A stretch of 64,000 bases of DNA from Austropuccinia psidii (GCA_023105745.1 JALGQZ010000011.1:30006612-30070611); one strand, 5' to 3'. Positions 23,387 through 34,014 are shown, numbered from the stretch's first letter. Notes: a model not told the origin generated them from the letters alone. Program-made: numbers and translations.

Positions 23387-25129
23387 CCATACGTAGAAGC
23401 TATATTCGCAAAAACAAAGCATAGTATTTCACCCATGAATTTGTTGAGAGTGACATCTGGTGCTTCAATAAAATTTACTCAAAATTTGTTCAATAAATTC
23501 AAAAACAAGAGGATGCAAGAAAAGCTCAAGGAATATTCATCAGTTGAAAATCAAACTAAAAATAATGGACAAATAAATACAGATTTATCTTATAATAACT
23601 CCATTCAAGAAGAAACTCATCAAATGGACAATCCTCCAATTAATCCAAGCCTTGAAGATCATACACTAAATATGAAGAATTCAAATCCCATTGAAAATGA
23701 ATCTTCATCCCAGGAGGAACAAAACATAAAAACAGATTATCAGTCATGCAGTAAGGTAAATTACCTTAGTAATCAAGAAGATAAAATTGAAGGAAAAGAT
23801 GAACAGAAAGAATTGAACACCAATAATGAAGATGTAGCCCAATATGAGGAATTCAATTCACCAATTTATGTTAGAGTAGGATGGGAGGAATATCCTGTTA
23901 TGGCAATTATGAACCCAAGCCTAGAAGATGATATTTTGCCCTTAAAAATTGGATTAAGTATTGGAATGAAGCCCAAGAAGAAAAATCAAACAAAAAATAA
24001 AATTTTAATGGAAAAGGTACGGATTGTTATGCCAATTGATGAAGCTATTTACTTACCATTTATAGTTGAAGGATCATTAAGCCATTTAATTTTGGGAAAG
24101 AAGTTTTGTCATTACTTCTCTGTTATAAAGAGTATTCATAAGTCATAATTAGAATTTGAAGAAAGCACAAATTCACAAGACAAGGAATTAAGAGCATCAA
24201 GATCAGGAATTAAAGAATGCAAGGGTCATAATTTAGAAAAGGAAGACAAGGGATATGGAAATTTGGAGTTGGAAGAATATGACAAATTATTAAAAAGACA
24301 GTATAATATGGGATACTACTATGATCAACAAAGAGAAGAGGAAAGTGCTTCAAGAGCAAAATTGGATTATGTCAGTGGCAGCATTAAGGAAATTAATGGC
24401 ATAAATGGACCAATGGGAGGAACAGACTCAAAATGGACAGAAAACCAAAGTAATAAAGAGGAAGAAGCTACAGAAGGCTATCAAGCATACAATTTGGCCT
24501 TATCAGACTATAATGAAGAAGAATATATGGAAATTAATGACTATTCTTTGTTCAATCAGCAAATACCTGAAAAAGAAGTTAACTGGGAAGAGTTGATTTT
24601 TGGAAGACACTTGGAAGATAAAGAAAAAAGTGTTACTAGAGCTTCAAGTCCAGCTCTGAAGGAAAATTTATATGAAGAAAATAACATGAATTATCCACTT
24701 GATAATAATAAACAAATAAATGACAATAATATTTCAGATGAGGAAATATTAAGGCAAATAACAGAATTCTTGAAAGAAACCACCAATAAGGAACAGGATA
24801 AAATACCTCAGATACCTCAGGTTACCAAATTTCCCATATGTAGCAATAAAAAGAAGTTGCAAAAGAGGAAATTCAAGCATAAAAGACAAAATAAAACTCC
24901 AAAATTGATGAAAAATATTAAAATGAACATTCATTTCAGTTTTGAAATGAACCATAAAAAACACAAAAGGATGTCTTTAAATAAAAGAATTTTGAGGAAA
25001 GAAATATTTTCCTTCATAAATAATTTCTTCTTTACCAATAAAAAAATGATTATAGATAATAAAAATAAACATAATAAAAAAAGAAGATTTAAAGCCCAAA
25101 GGAAGGGTAAATCTTTCCAGGAGGCTTAA
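23387..25129 (+). pseudogene. C-terminal part of the element C polyprotein with a second, dead retropepsin-like domain
   Basis: After D and the duplicated ACAAA the frame resumes in register. It is a polar Asn/Glu-rich linker, then a segment at about 23865-24130 that aligns with the upstream protease without gaps around the active site. ALVDTGAELSIIP upstream corresponds to AIMNPSLEDDILP here (23903-23941), so the catalytic D-T-G-A is N-P-S-L. The later LSHLILGKKF matches HTVIGRPF. A TAA at 24146-24148 breaks the frame, which then stays open to 25129 with a Glu-rich stretch and a Lys/Arg-rich basic end. No polymerase or integrase motif is present. The basic tail could bind nucleic acid; that is inference. 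Confidence 0.72.
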
Positions 25130-26107
25130 AATTCCCTTTTAATCATAAATTTCTAATTAATTGTATTACTAGTTCTTTATATACAAATAAAACAAAAAAA
25201 AATAAAAAATAAATAAATAAATAATAAATATAAAAATAAAATAAAATATATATATATATCTATATTATTAAGGGATTGGGAAATTCAGGCTCTTTTACCA
25301 AAGACATGCAGCTTATTTAATTTAATTGTATTTGTTTTTTGGCTGTGTTTCTTAATTCTTCATTCTTTTTTCTTTTTTTTCATTGTTTTGGTATAAAAAA
25401 AAAAAAAAAAACTTCTTAAAATAAAAAAAAAATAAATAAATAAATTTTTTTCACAAGCTTACTTATTATGAAATGAGTAAAGAGTACATAATTTATTAAT
25501 TAATTATAATATGAATAAAAAAAATTTAATTAATTTATCAATAATTTAAAAAAAAAAAATAAAATAATAAATAAATAAATGAAAATTTAATTAATTAAAA
25601 TTATTAATAGTAGTTTAATGTCCTGAGAAAGACAATAAACTACTTAAGTTTCTTATTATTTTTATGTTTTTTATTATTCAAATGTCTTTTCTTAATATTT
25701 TTACTTGGGGGCGCAATGGTATCCACAACCTAAAGGCTGTTTATTTTTCTTAAAAACAGGGCAGTTTATGGATCCGGGCAGACAGTTAAATTTGTAATTC
25801 CAGAAGCAGTACCAAAACACTCAATAAATAAATAAACAAAAAAAATATAATAATAATAATAATAACAAATCAAAAGACCTTAGAAGAACTCAGGCAATAA
25901 AAGCAAACATAGAAAAGACATTAAACGTTTATTCTATCGCTTACGACCTAGATTACATGGAATTTTTCTTATTTCATTTTTATTTTTTTTATTGTATTTT
26001 TTTTATTATATAATTTTTTTTAATAGTTCGTTTAGTAAATCAATAAATAATGATAAAAAATAACTAAATAAAACTACTAATGGTGCTTGAGGTGTTCAAT
26101 AATGAGC
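25130..26107 (+). other. AT-rich low-complexity tail of element C
   Basis: Long runs of A/T, TA and AAAT repeats with no supportable gene. Near 25710-25820 there is a short patch with CpG and higher GC (GGGGGCGCAATGG, GGATCCGGGCAGAC) that stands out but has no clear frame. Confidence 0.6.
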
Positions 26108-26784
26108 TTAAGAGCCATCGGCGTGGTAAATTTCTTTGTACGGTCCATTCGTCGGATAGTAGGTAGGTTCGGACGGTGGCTGCTGTTCTGCAATTAGAAT
26201 CAAAATTCTAATTTAATAATATAATATAAAAAGAAATAAAAAAATAAAGCTTACTCCTCTAAGTGGGTGTACCAAAGTACAATGGATCAAACAGAGGCCA
26301 TGATGATGTCGTGAGCATCGCAAAAGGTATTGTAGGGGGGAGGGGTCGTACCAAAAAATAGGTGTATGTTAGGAACAAGCTGATTCATTTCAGCATCAAA
26401 CAAATAGAAATAATAACCAAAGGTTGTTTTCAGCTTGTCAATTGTGGGAAGTAAAGAAGGGGTTGGGATTTCTGACTGGATCCAAGAGGGAGTAGCAGGA
26501 GAGGCGACAGAAACGTTAGGTAAATTTGGAGGGGGAGAAGAGTTGTTGGAATCAGAAAACATGTTAGAAAACGGGGAAATAGCGGCTATGGGATTGGAAC
26601 CTAGGCTTAGATTGATAGGAAAGTTCGGGATGGTTGTAGCGGCAGATGACAAATTGTTGTTCGAGTTCGTACTATTGATTGAAGTACTATTCAACTCGTC
26701 ATTGTTATTGGAGGGTGGATTAGGAGGAGTAAGATTTGATGACGGATTATAAAACAAAGGGTGAAGGAGGTTATTTGAAACCAT
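26108..26784 (-). pseudogene. Antisense two-exon gene inside element C, unrecognised Asn/Ser/Pro-rich protein
   Basis: On the minus strand a frame begins at ATG 26784 and runs through a long Asn/Ser/Thr/Pro-rich region to a structured end (TIDKLKTTFGYYFYLFDAE, then FCDAHDIIMASV). One in-frame TGA at 26287-26289 follows, and the frame continues to a GTAAGC donor at 26249-26254. A 67-nt intron with a TTGCAG acceptor leads to exon 26108-26187, which joins in the same frame and ends at TAA 26108-26110 after PYKEIYHADGS. The phase match across the splice is good evidence for a real gene. The TGA could be a deaminated CGA. It is CpG-rich, unlike the element around it. I do not recognise the family; I suspect a captured or inserted host gene. 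Confidence 0.6.
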
Positions 26785-27179
26785 ATACAAATTAAAAAAG
26801 GGGTGTTGGTAAAAACACGTAAGTGACCTTACTTTTCAAAAAAAATTCCTCAGGCTCAGTTTTGAGGATTTTTTTATTTTTTTTTGCCATATTTTTCCCG
26901 ACTTGGCATGTCAATAAGCGCAAATTTTTTCAATTTTTTTTTGCCCAATTTCTTTATTTTGGGCAATTTGGCAAAATGGCCCATTTTTTTGAAAAAATTC
27001 ATCAAAATGTTCCCACTTATGAATTTCCATAATTTTTTTTTGAAATGAAGGTGAGAATGTTGAGAATAAAAACCCAGAGGCCCCAAATTTTGGGTTTTTT
27101 TTTGCCAGGACAATTGTAAGCCCAAAAAGTTCCTTTTTTCTGTTTTTTGTTCATGTCTGTAATTAAGTTGAAAATATCA

Positions 27180-27770
27180 TTTATGACAACAATTCAATTA
27201 AAAATTTAATTTATGACATTAGTGGATTTAAAGTTTCTGTTTGTGGAATTAACAGTGCCATTTATGGCATTAAAAGTGGTATAAATGGCATCACAAATGA
27301 CATAATAATGCCATAAATGGAATCAAAAGTGCCATAAATGGCATCAAGAATTATATATATTCCATAAATGGTATTACAAAAATGCCATAAATGGCATTGT
27401 ATGGCCTTAACAATTCCATAAATGGCTTCAAAAATGCCATAAATGGCCTCAAAAATGCCATAAATGGACTTAACAATGGCCAATTAAAGCCTTGACAATT
27501 CCCATTTATGGCCTCAACAATGCCATGAATGGAATTAACAATGGTCATTTATGGCTTCAACAATGCTATAAATGGCTCTAAAAATGCCATTTATGGAATC
27601 AACAATGCAATTGTTAAGGCCAGTCATGCCATAAATGGCCTTAAGAAATGGTATTAATGGACTTAAAAATGCCATTTATGGCATTAACAATGTCATTTGT
27701 GGCCTTGAAAATGCCATTTATGGGATTTTTAATTCCATAAATGGCATCAATGGCTTCAGAAATGCCAAAA
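27180..27770. repeat. Minisatellite of palindromic GCCATAAATGGC units in element C
   Basis: More than twenty units of roughly 20-25 bp, built on GCCATAAATGGC or its complement GCCATTTATGGC, separated by short A-rich spacers such as TCAAAAAT or TTAACAAT. Both orientations are mixed. Neighbouring units can pair with each other. Confidence 0.8.
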
Positions 27771-27912
27771 ATACCTTCAAGTGAAAAAGACATTTCAAAG
27801 AGAAATCACTATTGAAATAAAAAAAAGCAGGGGACAACAATGGATATATAAAAAAAAAGGTAATCAGCATCTCGTAAAACAAAAAGATGGATAAAAAATG
27901 GGTAAGAAAGAA

Positions 27913-28556
27913 CGACTTACCTAAAAGCCGGCCCATTTGTACCAAAATGCCGGATGTAAAATGGGGACCTAACATAAAAAAAAAAATAATAAAAATAATC
28001 AATTAATTAGACGACAGCTAAGGTGCAAACATAATAAAAAAATAAAAAAAAAAGGAGAGAAAAGACTTACATAGAATGCGATGACGGGATACAAGATCGG
28101 CCAGTTTACCTTGTTGACTGCAGGCAAAGTAAAAAAAAATAAATAAAAAAGAAGAGGAAGAAAGACCCAAAATGATGATGATTACAAAAAAATACAACGT
28201 CACAAATAAAAAAGCAATAGGAGACAAGAAGGAGGCAAGTATGTAGATGATAAAAAGGAATAAGGTAGCCAAACAAGTTGAAAACGTAAAAAAAATATAT
28301 AAAAATAAAGGAAACCCACGGCAGCAATCCAGAATAAAATTAAGCAAGTCAGAAGACACCATCAAGGAGGATGACAAAAGATAACGTAAATAATAATAAT
28401 AAATAAAAAAAAAAGAAAAAAGAAGAGAGTGGGTTTTTGGACAGGCGCGAGTCCAAACATCGTCGACAAGTAATACAATGACGAAAACCACGCAGCTGCT
28501 GCGTAGCAGCCGCGCGACCTGTTACAGGACTTTTTTTTACATGTGCTACATTGCAT
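27913..28556 (-). other. CpG-rich exon-like islands, antisense, in the tail of C
   Basis: Three short CpG-bearing patches (about 27913-27967, 28072-28116, 28440-28556) stand out from AT-rich, CpG-free surroundings. On the minus strand the first two are flanked by AG acceptors and GTAAGT donors, as small exons would be. The third encodes, in one frame, a peptide with GRAAATQQLRGFRHCITCRR and in another a Cys-rich start MQCSTCKKKSC. I cannot choose a frame or name a family. They may be exons of the same inserted gene region as 26108-26784. Confidence 0.35.
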
Positions 28557-29503
28557 ATGTAAATGAATAATAATTTTATTATTCTTTTTTAATATTTTAT
28601 TTATTTTTGGTACATAAGATTAAAATAAAAAAAATTAATATAATAATTATAATTAAAAAAATAAAATAAAAAATAAAAAAAATAAAGTAAAATAAAATAA
28701 ATAAATATATGTTTCAATATTATTTATTTTCAATCTTCAACATTATAAAAAAGAAATAAATCATTGAATAATATGAATTTGGATTTATTTTTTATTTCTT
28801 TATTGGGAATAGTAAAAATATACATATTGAAATTAAATAAATAAAAAATATATATAATACATATATATATATATTTAAATATTAATGTATTTAATTCTCA
28901 ACAGCATCATCAAAGAAATATAAAAAAATGGTAAAGCTACATCAAATGTAGCATTTACATGTAAAATCAATTAATAAAAGTCATACAACCACATAAATAA
29001 AATACCAAGTCCTTAGTAAGACTTTAAAAGGCTAAATTTATATCAATTTATATTAAATTCAACATTTAATTAGTATTCTCTACTTGTTTATTATTTATTA
29101 AAAAAATGGAGAGGGGAATATTCCCCTCAATCTTATCAATTCATAGTTATTATATAAAAGGTAATAATACATACTATAGTCAGAATTGTTTTTGTTTTAT
29201 TATTATCTCATTTTGTTATGTAAGAATAGAAGGATTTATTAGTTAATGGTAGTGTGATAAAGAAAAAAAAATATATAAAAGAATAAAAAAATGGAGAGGG
29301 GTTGGACCCTTGGCCATATAATCCATATTTAACGGAAATGATTTTGTTTTGGTTTCATTGCATATCTTCATATGTAATTTGAATATACACAATTTAGTTA
29401 GCATATTTTATTTGATCTGGTTTGGCAATTTGGTTTGTGTATTTGATTATTGGTCATTTTATAAATGTAATGGTAGTGTATCTTAATAATTATAAAAAAA
29501 AAA
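28557..29503. other. AT-rich spacer in the tail of element C
   Basis: Mostly A/T runs. It holds two copies of the polypurine-like AAATGGAGAGGGG (29104-29116, 29289-29301), the first followed by the perfect palindrome GGGGAATATTCCCC at 29113-29126. No gene seen. Confidence 0.6.
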
Positions 29504-29509
29504 AAACAG

Positions 29510-29812
29510 AGGTCCTAGACAAGACCTTAAACTGTCCAAATAATTTATTTTTATATCTATCAACAAGGGTCCTAGACAAGACCTTAAACTGTCCAAATAT
29601 GTTATCTTTTATATACTTTATCAAAGGTCCTAGACAAGACCTTAAACTGTCCAAATCATCTTGTATTTATATTTTTTTTATTTTTATTAAAAAAAAAAAA
29701 AACTTTAATAATTTAATCAAAGGTCCTGAGTATGACCTTAAACTGCCTCATCAACATATTTTTATTAGAATTATAGTTTCAGAACTAAAAACAGAGGTCC
29801 TGGACAAGACCT
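29510..29812. repeat. Five copies of AGGTCCTAGACAAGACCT repeat
   Basis: Units at 29510, 29566, 29625, 29721 and 29795, each followed by TAAACTGTCC or a variant. Each unit is an inverted repeat AGGTC-N8-GACCT. They are spaced 56-96 bp apart by AT-rich sequence. Confidence 0.85.
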
Positions 29813-30301
29813 TAAATTGTACCAAATTATTTTTATTTATTTTTTATGGAAAATTATGGTGGAAATAGTTAATCAGAAGGAATTTGTCAAATGGAGAGGG
29901 AAATTTCCCTCAAGAAGTAAATCATGGTATTGGATCAGAAAAATCTTATAAAAAATTGAGAGGTGGTACTTATTTTCTTTCATCACTCCTTATGATGTTG
30001 AGTTTTGGGGGAGTAGTGGGAAATAATCAGTTATTCATTATTTTCATTAGCATTTATCTAATTTTACATTATATAAAACAAGAAGAAGAAAAATCAGACA
30101 TTAAATCAGGTATAAAGGCAGGGAGATTCAAAATCAATATAAAGAAACATCAACAGAAAATCTCAACATAATTAAGCTGTGAACATAAAATATGGCATAA
30201 TTGCCATAATCAATCAAGATCAAAATGAAAATTTGGAAGAAGAAACAAAAAAAAAATTTCATTAAGCTTCAGTTGGATAATGAATGCTGGGGACAGCATT
30301 A

Positions 30302-30315
30302 AATGGAGAGGGGGA
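30302..30315 (+). other. Polypurine tract of element C
   Basis: AATGGAGAGGGGGA lies directly before the 3' LTR start at 30316. Near-identical tracts at 29104, 29289 and 29889 lie upstream. Confidence 0.75.
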
Positions 30316-30422
30316 TGTGGTATGCCATACCATATCAGCTTAATAAAATTTTTTTTGAGGGGAGTGAAAAGTAGCATTACCCCTATGGGTAGCTTCTCTT
30401 GGAAACAAAAGAAAATGATATT

Positions 30423-30485
30423 TGTCCCAGTTGGTAAGGTGATGCCTTGTGTCAAGGAAACTGCCCATGTCATTGGTTCAAGCCA
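30423..30485 (+). promoter_or_regulatory. tRNA-like internal Pol III promoter in the 3' LTR of C
   Basis: Second copy of the A-box/B-box pair, with both boxes unchanged relative to the 5' LTR. It reads toward the right LTR body. Confidence 0.7.
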
Positions 30486-30958
30486 CATTGAAGACATAAT
30501 AAAAAAAATTATTTAAAAAAAAAAAAATTTTTTTTTAAAAAATTAAAAAATGTCAAAATTTTGGAAAATCCTTTTAAATTTTGGAAAATACCTGAAACCA
30601 AACCCTGAAATAAAATTAGGTTTCAACCCACAAATTGGCTTCAAAAATCAAAAATTCTAAATTCAAGACAGCAGAAGGAGAATACATAAACAGATTACAT
30701 AAGCAGGAAGGAGTTAAGAAAGCATTAGTAATCAGATTACTTGATTAGTAATACTTAGGGAGCTAAGGATTAGTCAGCAAGTCTAAGGATTAATAATACA
30801 CTTCAAATAAGCACCAGAAAAAATACCTCAAATTAGTAAGCAACCCAACAAGTGACATCATTTACGTGGGACCACCAGAAAAGAATTTTCTCAGCCAAAA
30901 GAAACTGAAAAATTCTAAGTCCCTCTTTTTGAACACTTCCCATGGAGAGCCCAAAAAT

Positions 30959-30966
30959 TATAAATA
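30959..30966 (+). promoter_or_regulatory. TATA box in the 3' LTR of C
   Basis: TATAAATA in the same context as 12853-12860. Confidence 0.65.
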
Positions 30967-31967
30967 GAGGGCCTCTCTCCCCAAATTTTTCCTCTTTCCC
31001 TCATGTCTTTTATCCCCCCAAAAGTGGAAAGTGGATTTAAATTCATCCCTGACTATCAGGTTAACTAGTCTACAAATATATAATTCTATTATATAAAGGA
31101 TAAAAAGGCCTTATATAATAGTCTTATAATAAAAAAAGTCTTAAAGATAAAGAATCAGTATTATAAAAAAAGTCTTATAAAAAAAGAAAACCTTATAATA
31201 TAATTCCATTATATAAAGGATAAAAAGGCCTTATATAATAGTCTTATGAACTTAAAATAAAGAAAATAGTATTATAAAAAGAATTTTACCTCATTATAAG
31301 AAATCAAAGCTTTGAAGAAGGAAAAGAAGGGTCATTTAGTTATTTTTTAAGGAGTTAATATTATTATTTAATTTAATAAAGTCATACTTTAGTCACTACA
31401 AGGACATTTTATAAGTTATAAAAGAAAAATAACTATTATAGCAATAAATTAGTGCTATCTTGTTAAAAAAAAAGAATTATTATCAAATTAGGTTATCAAA
31501 GAGTGGCTATTAAATAGTCTGGTCATATCAGAATTTCATTACAGTAAAAACCATAAATCATATAAAAAAAGTGTTTGATTGTTTTTTTAGTATTATTATT
31601 AGCCTAGTGTCTCCAGATTATATTGAATTATTGTTGTAGTAGTATTTTGTGTGATTTGTGATAGTTTTTTTCTTTTGGTTAATTAAATAGTGTTATATTT
31701 AAAAGGTTAAATCAATATTTTGAGATCAAGCAAAGTCTGACAGAGTCTGTTGAATACACCTTTCTGAATTAGCCACCATCAATAAATAAATTGATTGTGA
31801 ACTCAAGTTAAGATAATTCAGCATTTTTCAGGAAGGGCAGTTCAGATTATTCTGACACACAAGCAGAGCAAGGGTTACAAGCTTGAACAGAAATTCAAAA
31901 CTGTTTTCTTGTAATTTCCCCTTCCAGGAACTGCCTTGTTTTATCCCACACAAGAGGAGTTCCCACA

Positions 31968-31971
31968 GTGC
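31968..31971. repeat. Right TSD of element C (GTGC)
   Basis: It pairs with 12155-12158. Confidence 0.85.
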
Positions 31972-32915
31972 ATACATGGTATTATATACCATTATGCACC
32001 ATTTTTGCTCAGCAATTCATTGGTGACGTTTTCAGGACCAAATTCTATCTTTACAAAGCAAGGCCCCAAAATCCAATACCCATTTAGAAGGAGAACTCAT
32101 TAATTCATCAGTCTGGCAATCTATGGCAGCAATCAGAAGACCATTCAAGGACCCCAATCACCTGGCCCTGCAGGAGTTGGGTTGGAAATTCATTCAGGAT
32201 TATCCCAAGGGCCATTCTCAGAGGTTATACATTATTTCAATCAGTTGTCAAGGGATCAAATATCTCAATACTCCTTGGACAACTCAATTGGTCCATACAG
32301 GCGGCAATCAATCAACCTGTATGTACTTGGCCCAATTGGGACAATTCATATTCCACTGTGGGAATTCAATCACAGTTCAAATTTCAGGATGGCCAGATCT
32401 GTATTGGCCCAATTTAGACAATACAGCCAGTGACTCACCTTCCAGGATCAGTCTTTCAACTTTTCACATATACTGGCCACCTTTCAGCATCTGGGGACTT
32501 TTTCCCCAGTTAATTAATATATTGGATTTATTTTTTTCCTTATTTTCTTTTACCTTATTAAATTTAATACTGATAATCTTAAGTCAGTAATTCAGAACCT
32601 CTTATCTTTTCTTTCCTTGCCTGTCAGTGGATATTGGTGGTCATATCCTTTACTAATTCCATTGTTATTTCTGGCAGGTTGGAACAGTGAATTGAGGATT
32701 CACTTGGTTGGCTTCTGGGCTTTTGGTCTTTTATTATCTTGGCCATTGGCTTCCCTTCTTATTTTCTTTCTATCTCTGTCATACTTGTCTTTACTCTATT
32801 CCTCCTCTGGAGAAATATGATCATTTTTATTTATTTATCTTTTGGAGCCCTCCAAGTGAGCTCTTGATTCCTGAGTGCTAGGCCACTCTTGCCTTCCACA
32901 AGAGCCACTGTGACA
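31968..32915 (+). repeat. 3' LTR of element B, right part
   Basis: It begins with GTGC, the duplicated C target, and continues as the rest of the B LTR to CTGTGACA. By eye about 6% of sites differ from the 5' LTR. Confidence 0.93.
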
Positions 32916-32920
32916 CAATG
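32916..32920. repeat. Right TSD of element B (CAATG)
   Basis: It pairs with 3383-3387. Collapsing the two restores an open integrase frame in element A. Confidence 0.93.
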
Positions 32921-33990
32921 TCTGTTTAATCATAGTTGATAGGTTCAGCAAGAGTATGAGGTTTCTGCCATGCCATCAAGAGGACACTGCCATGGATACT
33001 GTTCTGATATTCTGGAATAACATTATATCTACCTGTGGAGTCCCTCAGAGCATCATTAGTGATAAGGACCCAAAATTCACATTGGAATTTTGGACCAAAT
33101 TGTGTGACATGCCAGGCACCAACCTTGCATTTCCCACAGCTTACCATCCACAAACAGATTGCCTAGCTGAAAGGATTATCCAGACAATGGAGGACATCCT
33201 TAGAAGTTTCTGTGCCTATGGCATGGAATACAAGGACCATGAGGGATACACCCATGGCTGGGTTACCCTCCTACCAGCTGTCCAACTGGCTTATAATACA
33301 AGTCAGCACTTTAACACAGGAAAAACACCTGCACTGGTAGATAAAGGGTGGAATCCCCTGTTTCCTGTGGATCACTTGAAGAAGAATCTTCTGACCATCC
33401 AACCCACAGACAAAGACTTCTATTATATGTGGAAGAGGGCTTGTTACACAGCTGCTAAATGCATAGCTGAGGCAAAAGAGCGGAATAAGCAGAGGTGGGA
33501 CAAATCACATATAGAACCTGACTTCAAAGAAGGAGACCAAGTGCTAGTATCCACACTAAACTTTAATAATCTCAAAGGACAAAAGAAGATGAGAGACTCA
33601 TTTGTAGGGCCCTTCACTATAATTAAGTTGATAGGAAAGAATGCAGTGCAAGTCAAACTCACAGAGCAATTTTCCAGGAAACACCCAGTCTTTCCAGTGA
33701 GTTTAGTCAAGCCATACTTCCAAACAGAGGAGGGTAAATTCCCCTCCAGGAGGAAGAACCCCACACCACCAGAGATAGTGGAAATGGAGGACTCCCCTGG
33801 ACCTGTGAGTAAAATCATCAGGGCCAGGAAGATCAGACTTAATGGGAAGGATCAGAGACAATACTTAGTCAGATTAAAGAACCAAACAGCTGATAAAGAC
33901 AAATGGTTGGCAGAAGATGCCATACCGGATTGGAACCTTCATTTAAGGAGATTCAGAGCCTCTAGGAGGACTGAAAAGTCTCATCAATGA
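32921..33990 (+). pseudogene. pol: Integrase of element A, catalytic core and C-terminal part
   Basis: This picks up exactly where 3387 stops. The first codons give a hydrophobic strand ending in VDRFSK (first catalytic Asp), then ISDKDPKF (second Asp) and [11 protein letters not shown] (catalytic Glu; the commonly seen Gly of TDGLAE is Cys). The C-terminal part holds the [14 protein letters not shown] strand and a chromodomain-like tail ending KDKWLAED...FRASRR. The block is open from 32921 to the TGA at 33988-33990, so this half decayed less than the N-terminal half. There is no promoter or start; it is a fragment. Confidence 0.9.
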
Positions 33991-34000
33991 TGAGCCTTTT

Positions 34001-34014
34001 TTAGAGGGAGGGTA
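34001..34014 (+). other. Polypurine tract of element A
   Basis: The purine-rich run AGAGGGAGGGTA sits directly before the 3' LTR. The same run precedes the 3' LTR of element D (21950-21960), as expected for the plus-strand primer site. Confidence 0.8.

Larger units (their letters stand above)
12159..31967 (+). mobile_element. Element C: giant LTR retroelement with Gag-protease only (TR-GAG-like), carrying element D
   Basis: LTRs run 12159-13864 and 30316-31967, starting TGTGGTATGCC and ending TTCCCACA, about 97% alike by eye. Without D the element is about 13.7 kb, with 10.3 kb internal. It has a primer site, one very long Gag-protease frame (13919-17278 and 23387-25129), then 5.2 kb of AT-rich tail with islands of unlike composition, and a polypurine tract at 30302-30315. 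I found no RT, RNase H or integrase in any frame. It must therefore borrow these from another element, as known for non-autonomous TR-GAG and LARD classes. Confidence 0.88.
30316..31967 (+). repeat. 3' LTR of element C (1.65 kb)
   Basis: It starts TGTGGTATGCC and ends TTCCCACA. Over the last 965 bp I count about 25 differences from the 5' LTR, mostly single substitutions and A-run length changes. Confidence 0.93.
3388..32915 (+). mobile_element. Element B: chromodomain Ty3/gypsy retrotransposon, carrying nested elements C and D
   Basis: LTRs start TGTCAC and end GTGACA. The 5' LTR is at 3388-4994. The 3' LTR is at 11457-12158 plus 31968-32915, split by C. Without C the element is about 9.7 kb. 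The internal region encodes Gag with a zinc knuckle, protease, RT, RNase H, integrase and a C-terminal chromodomain, which puts it among the chromoviruses. LTR divergence of roughly 6% by eye, several frameshifts and lost catalytic residues show that it is dead. Confidence 0.93.

Noticed and set aside
13919..25129. Possible reassigned stop codons (TAA/TAG read as Gln) in the long frame of C
   Set aside because: Neighbouring elements contain all three stops together with frameshifts, and the TAA ending the antisense exon and the TGA ending the A and D frames behave as normal stops. Deamination explains the pattern more simply.
27718..28491. Hydrophobic minus-strand frames resembling membrane proteins
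   Set aside because: They are translations of A/T-rich low-complexity sequence (Phe/Ile/Leu/Tyr runs) with no start context or motif.
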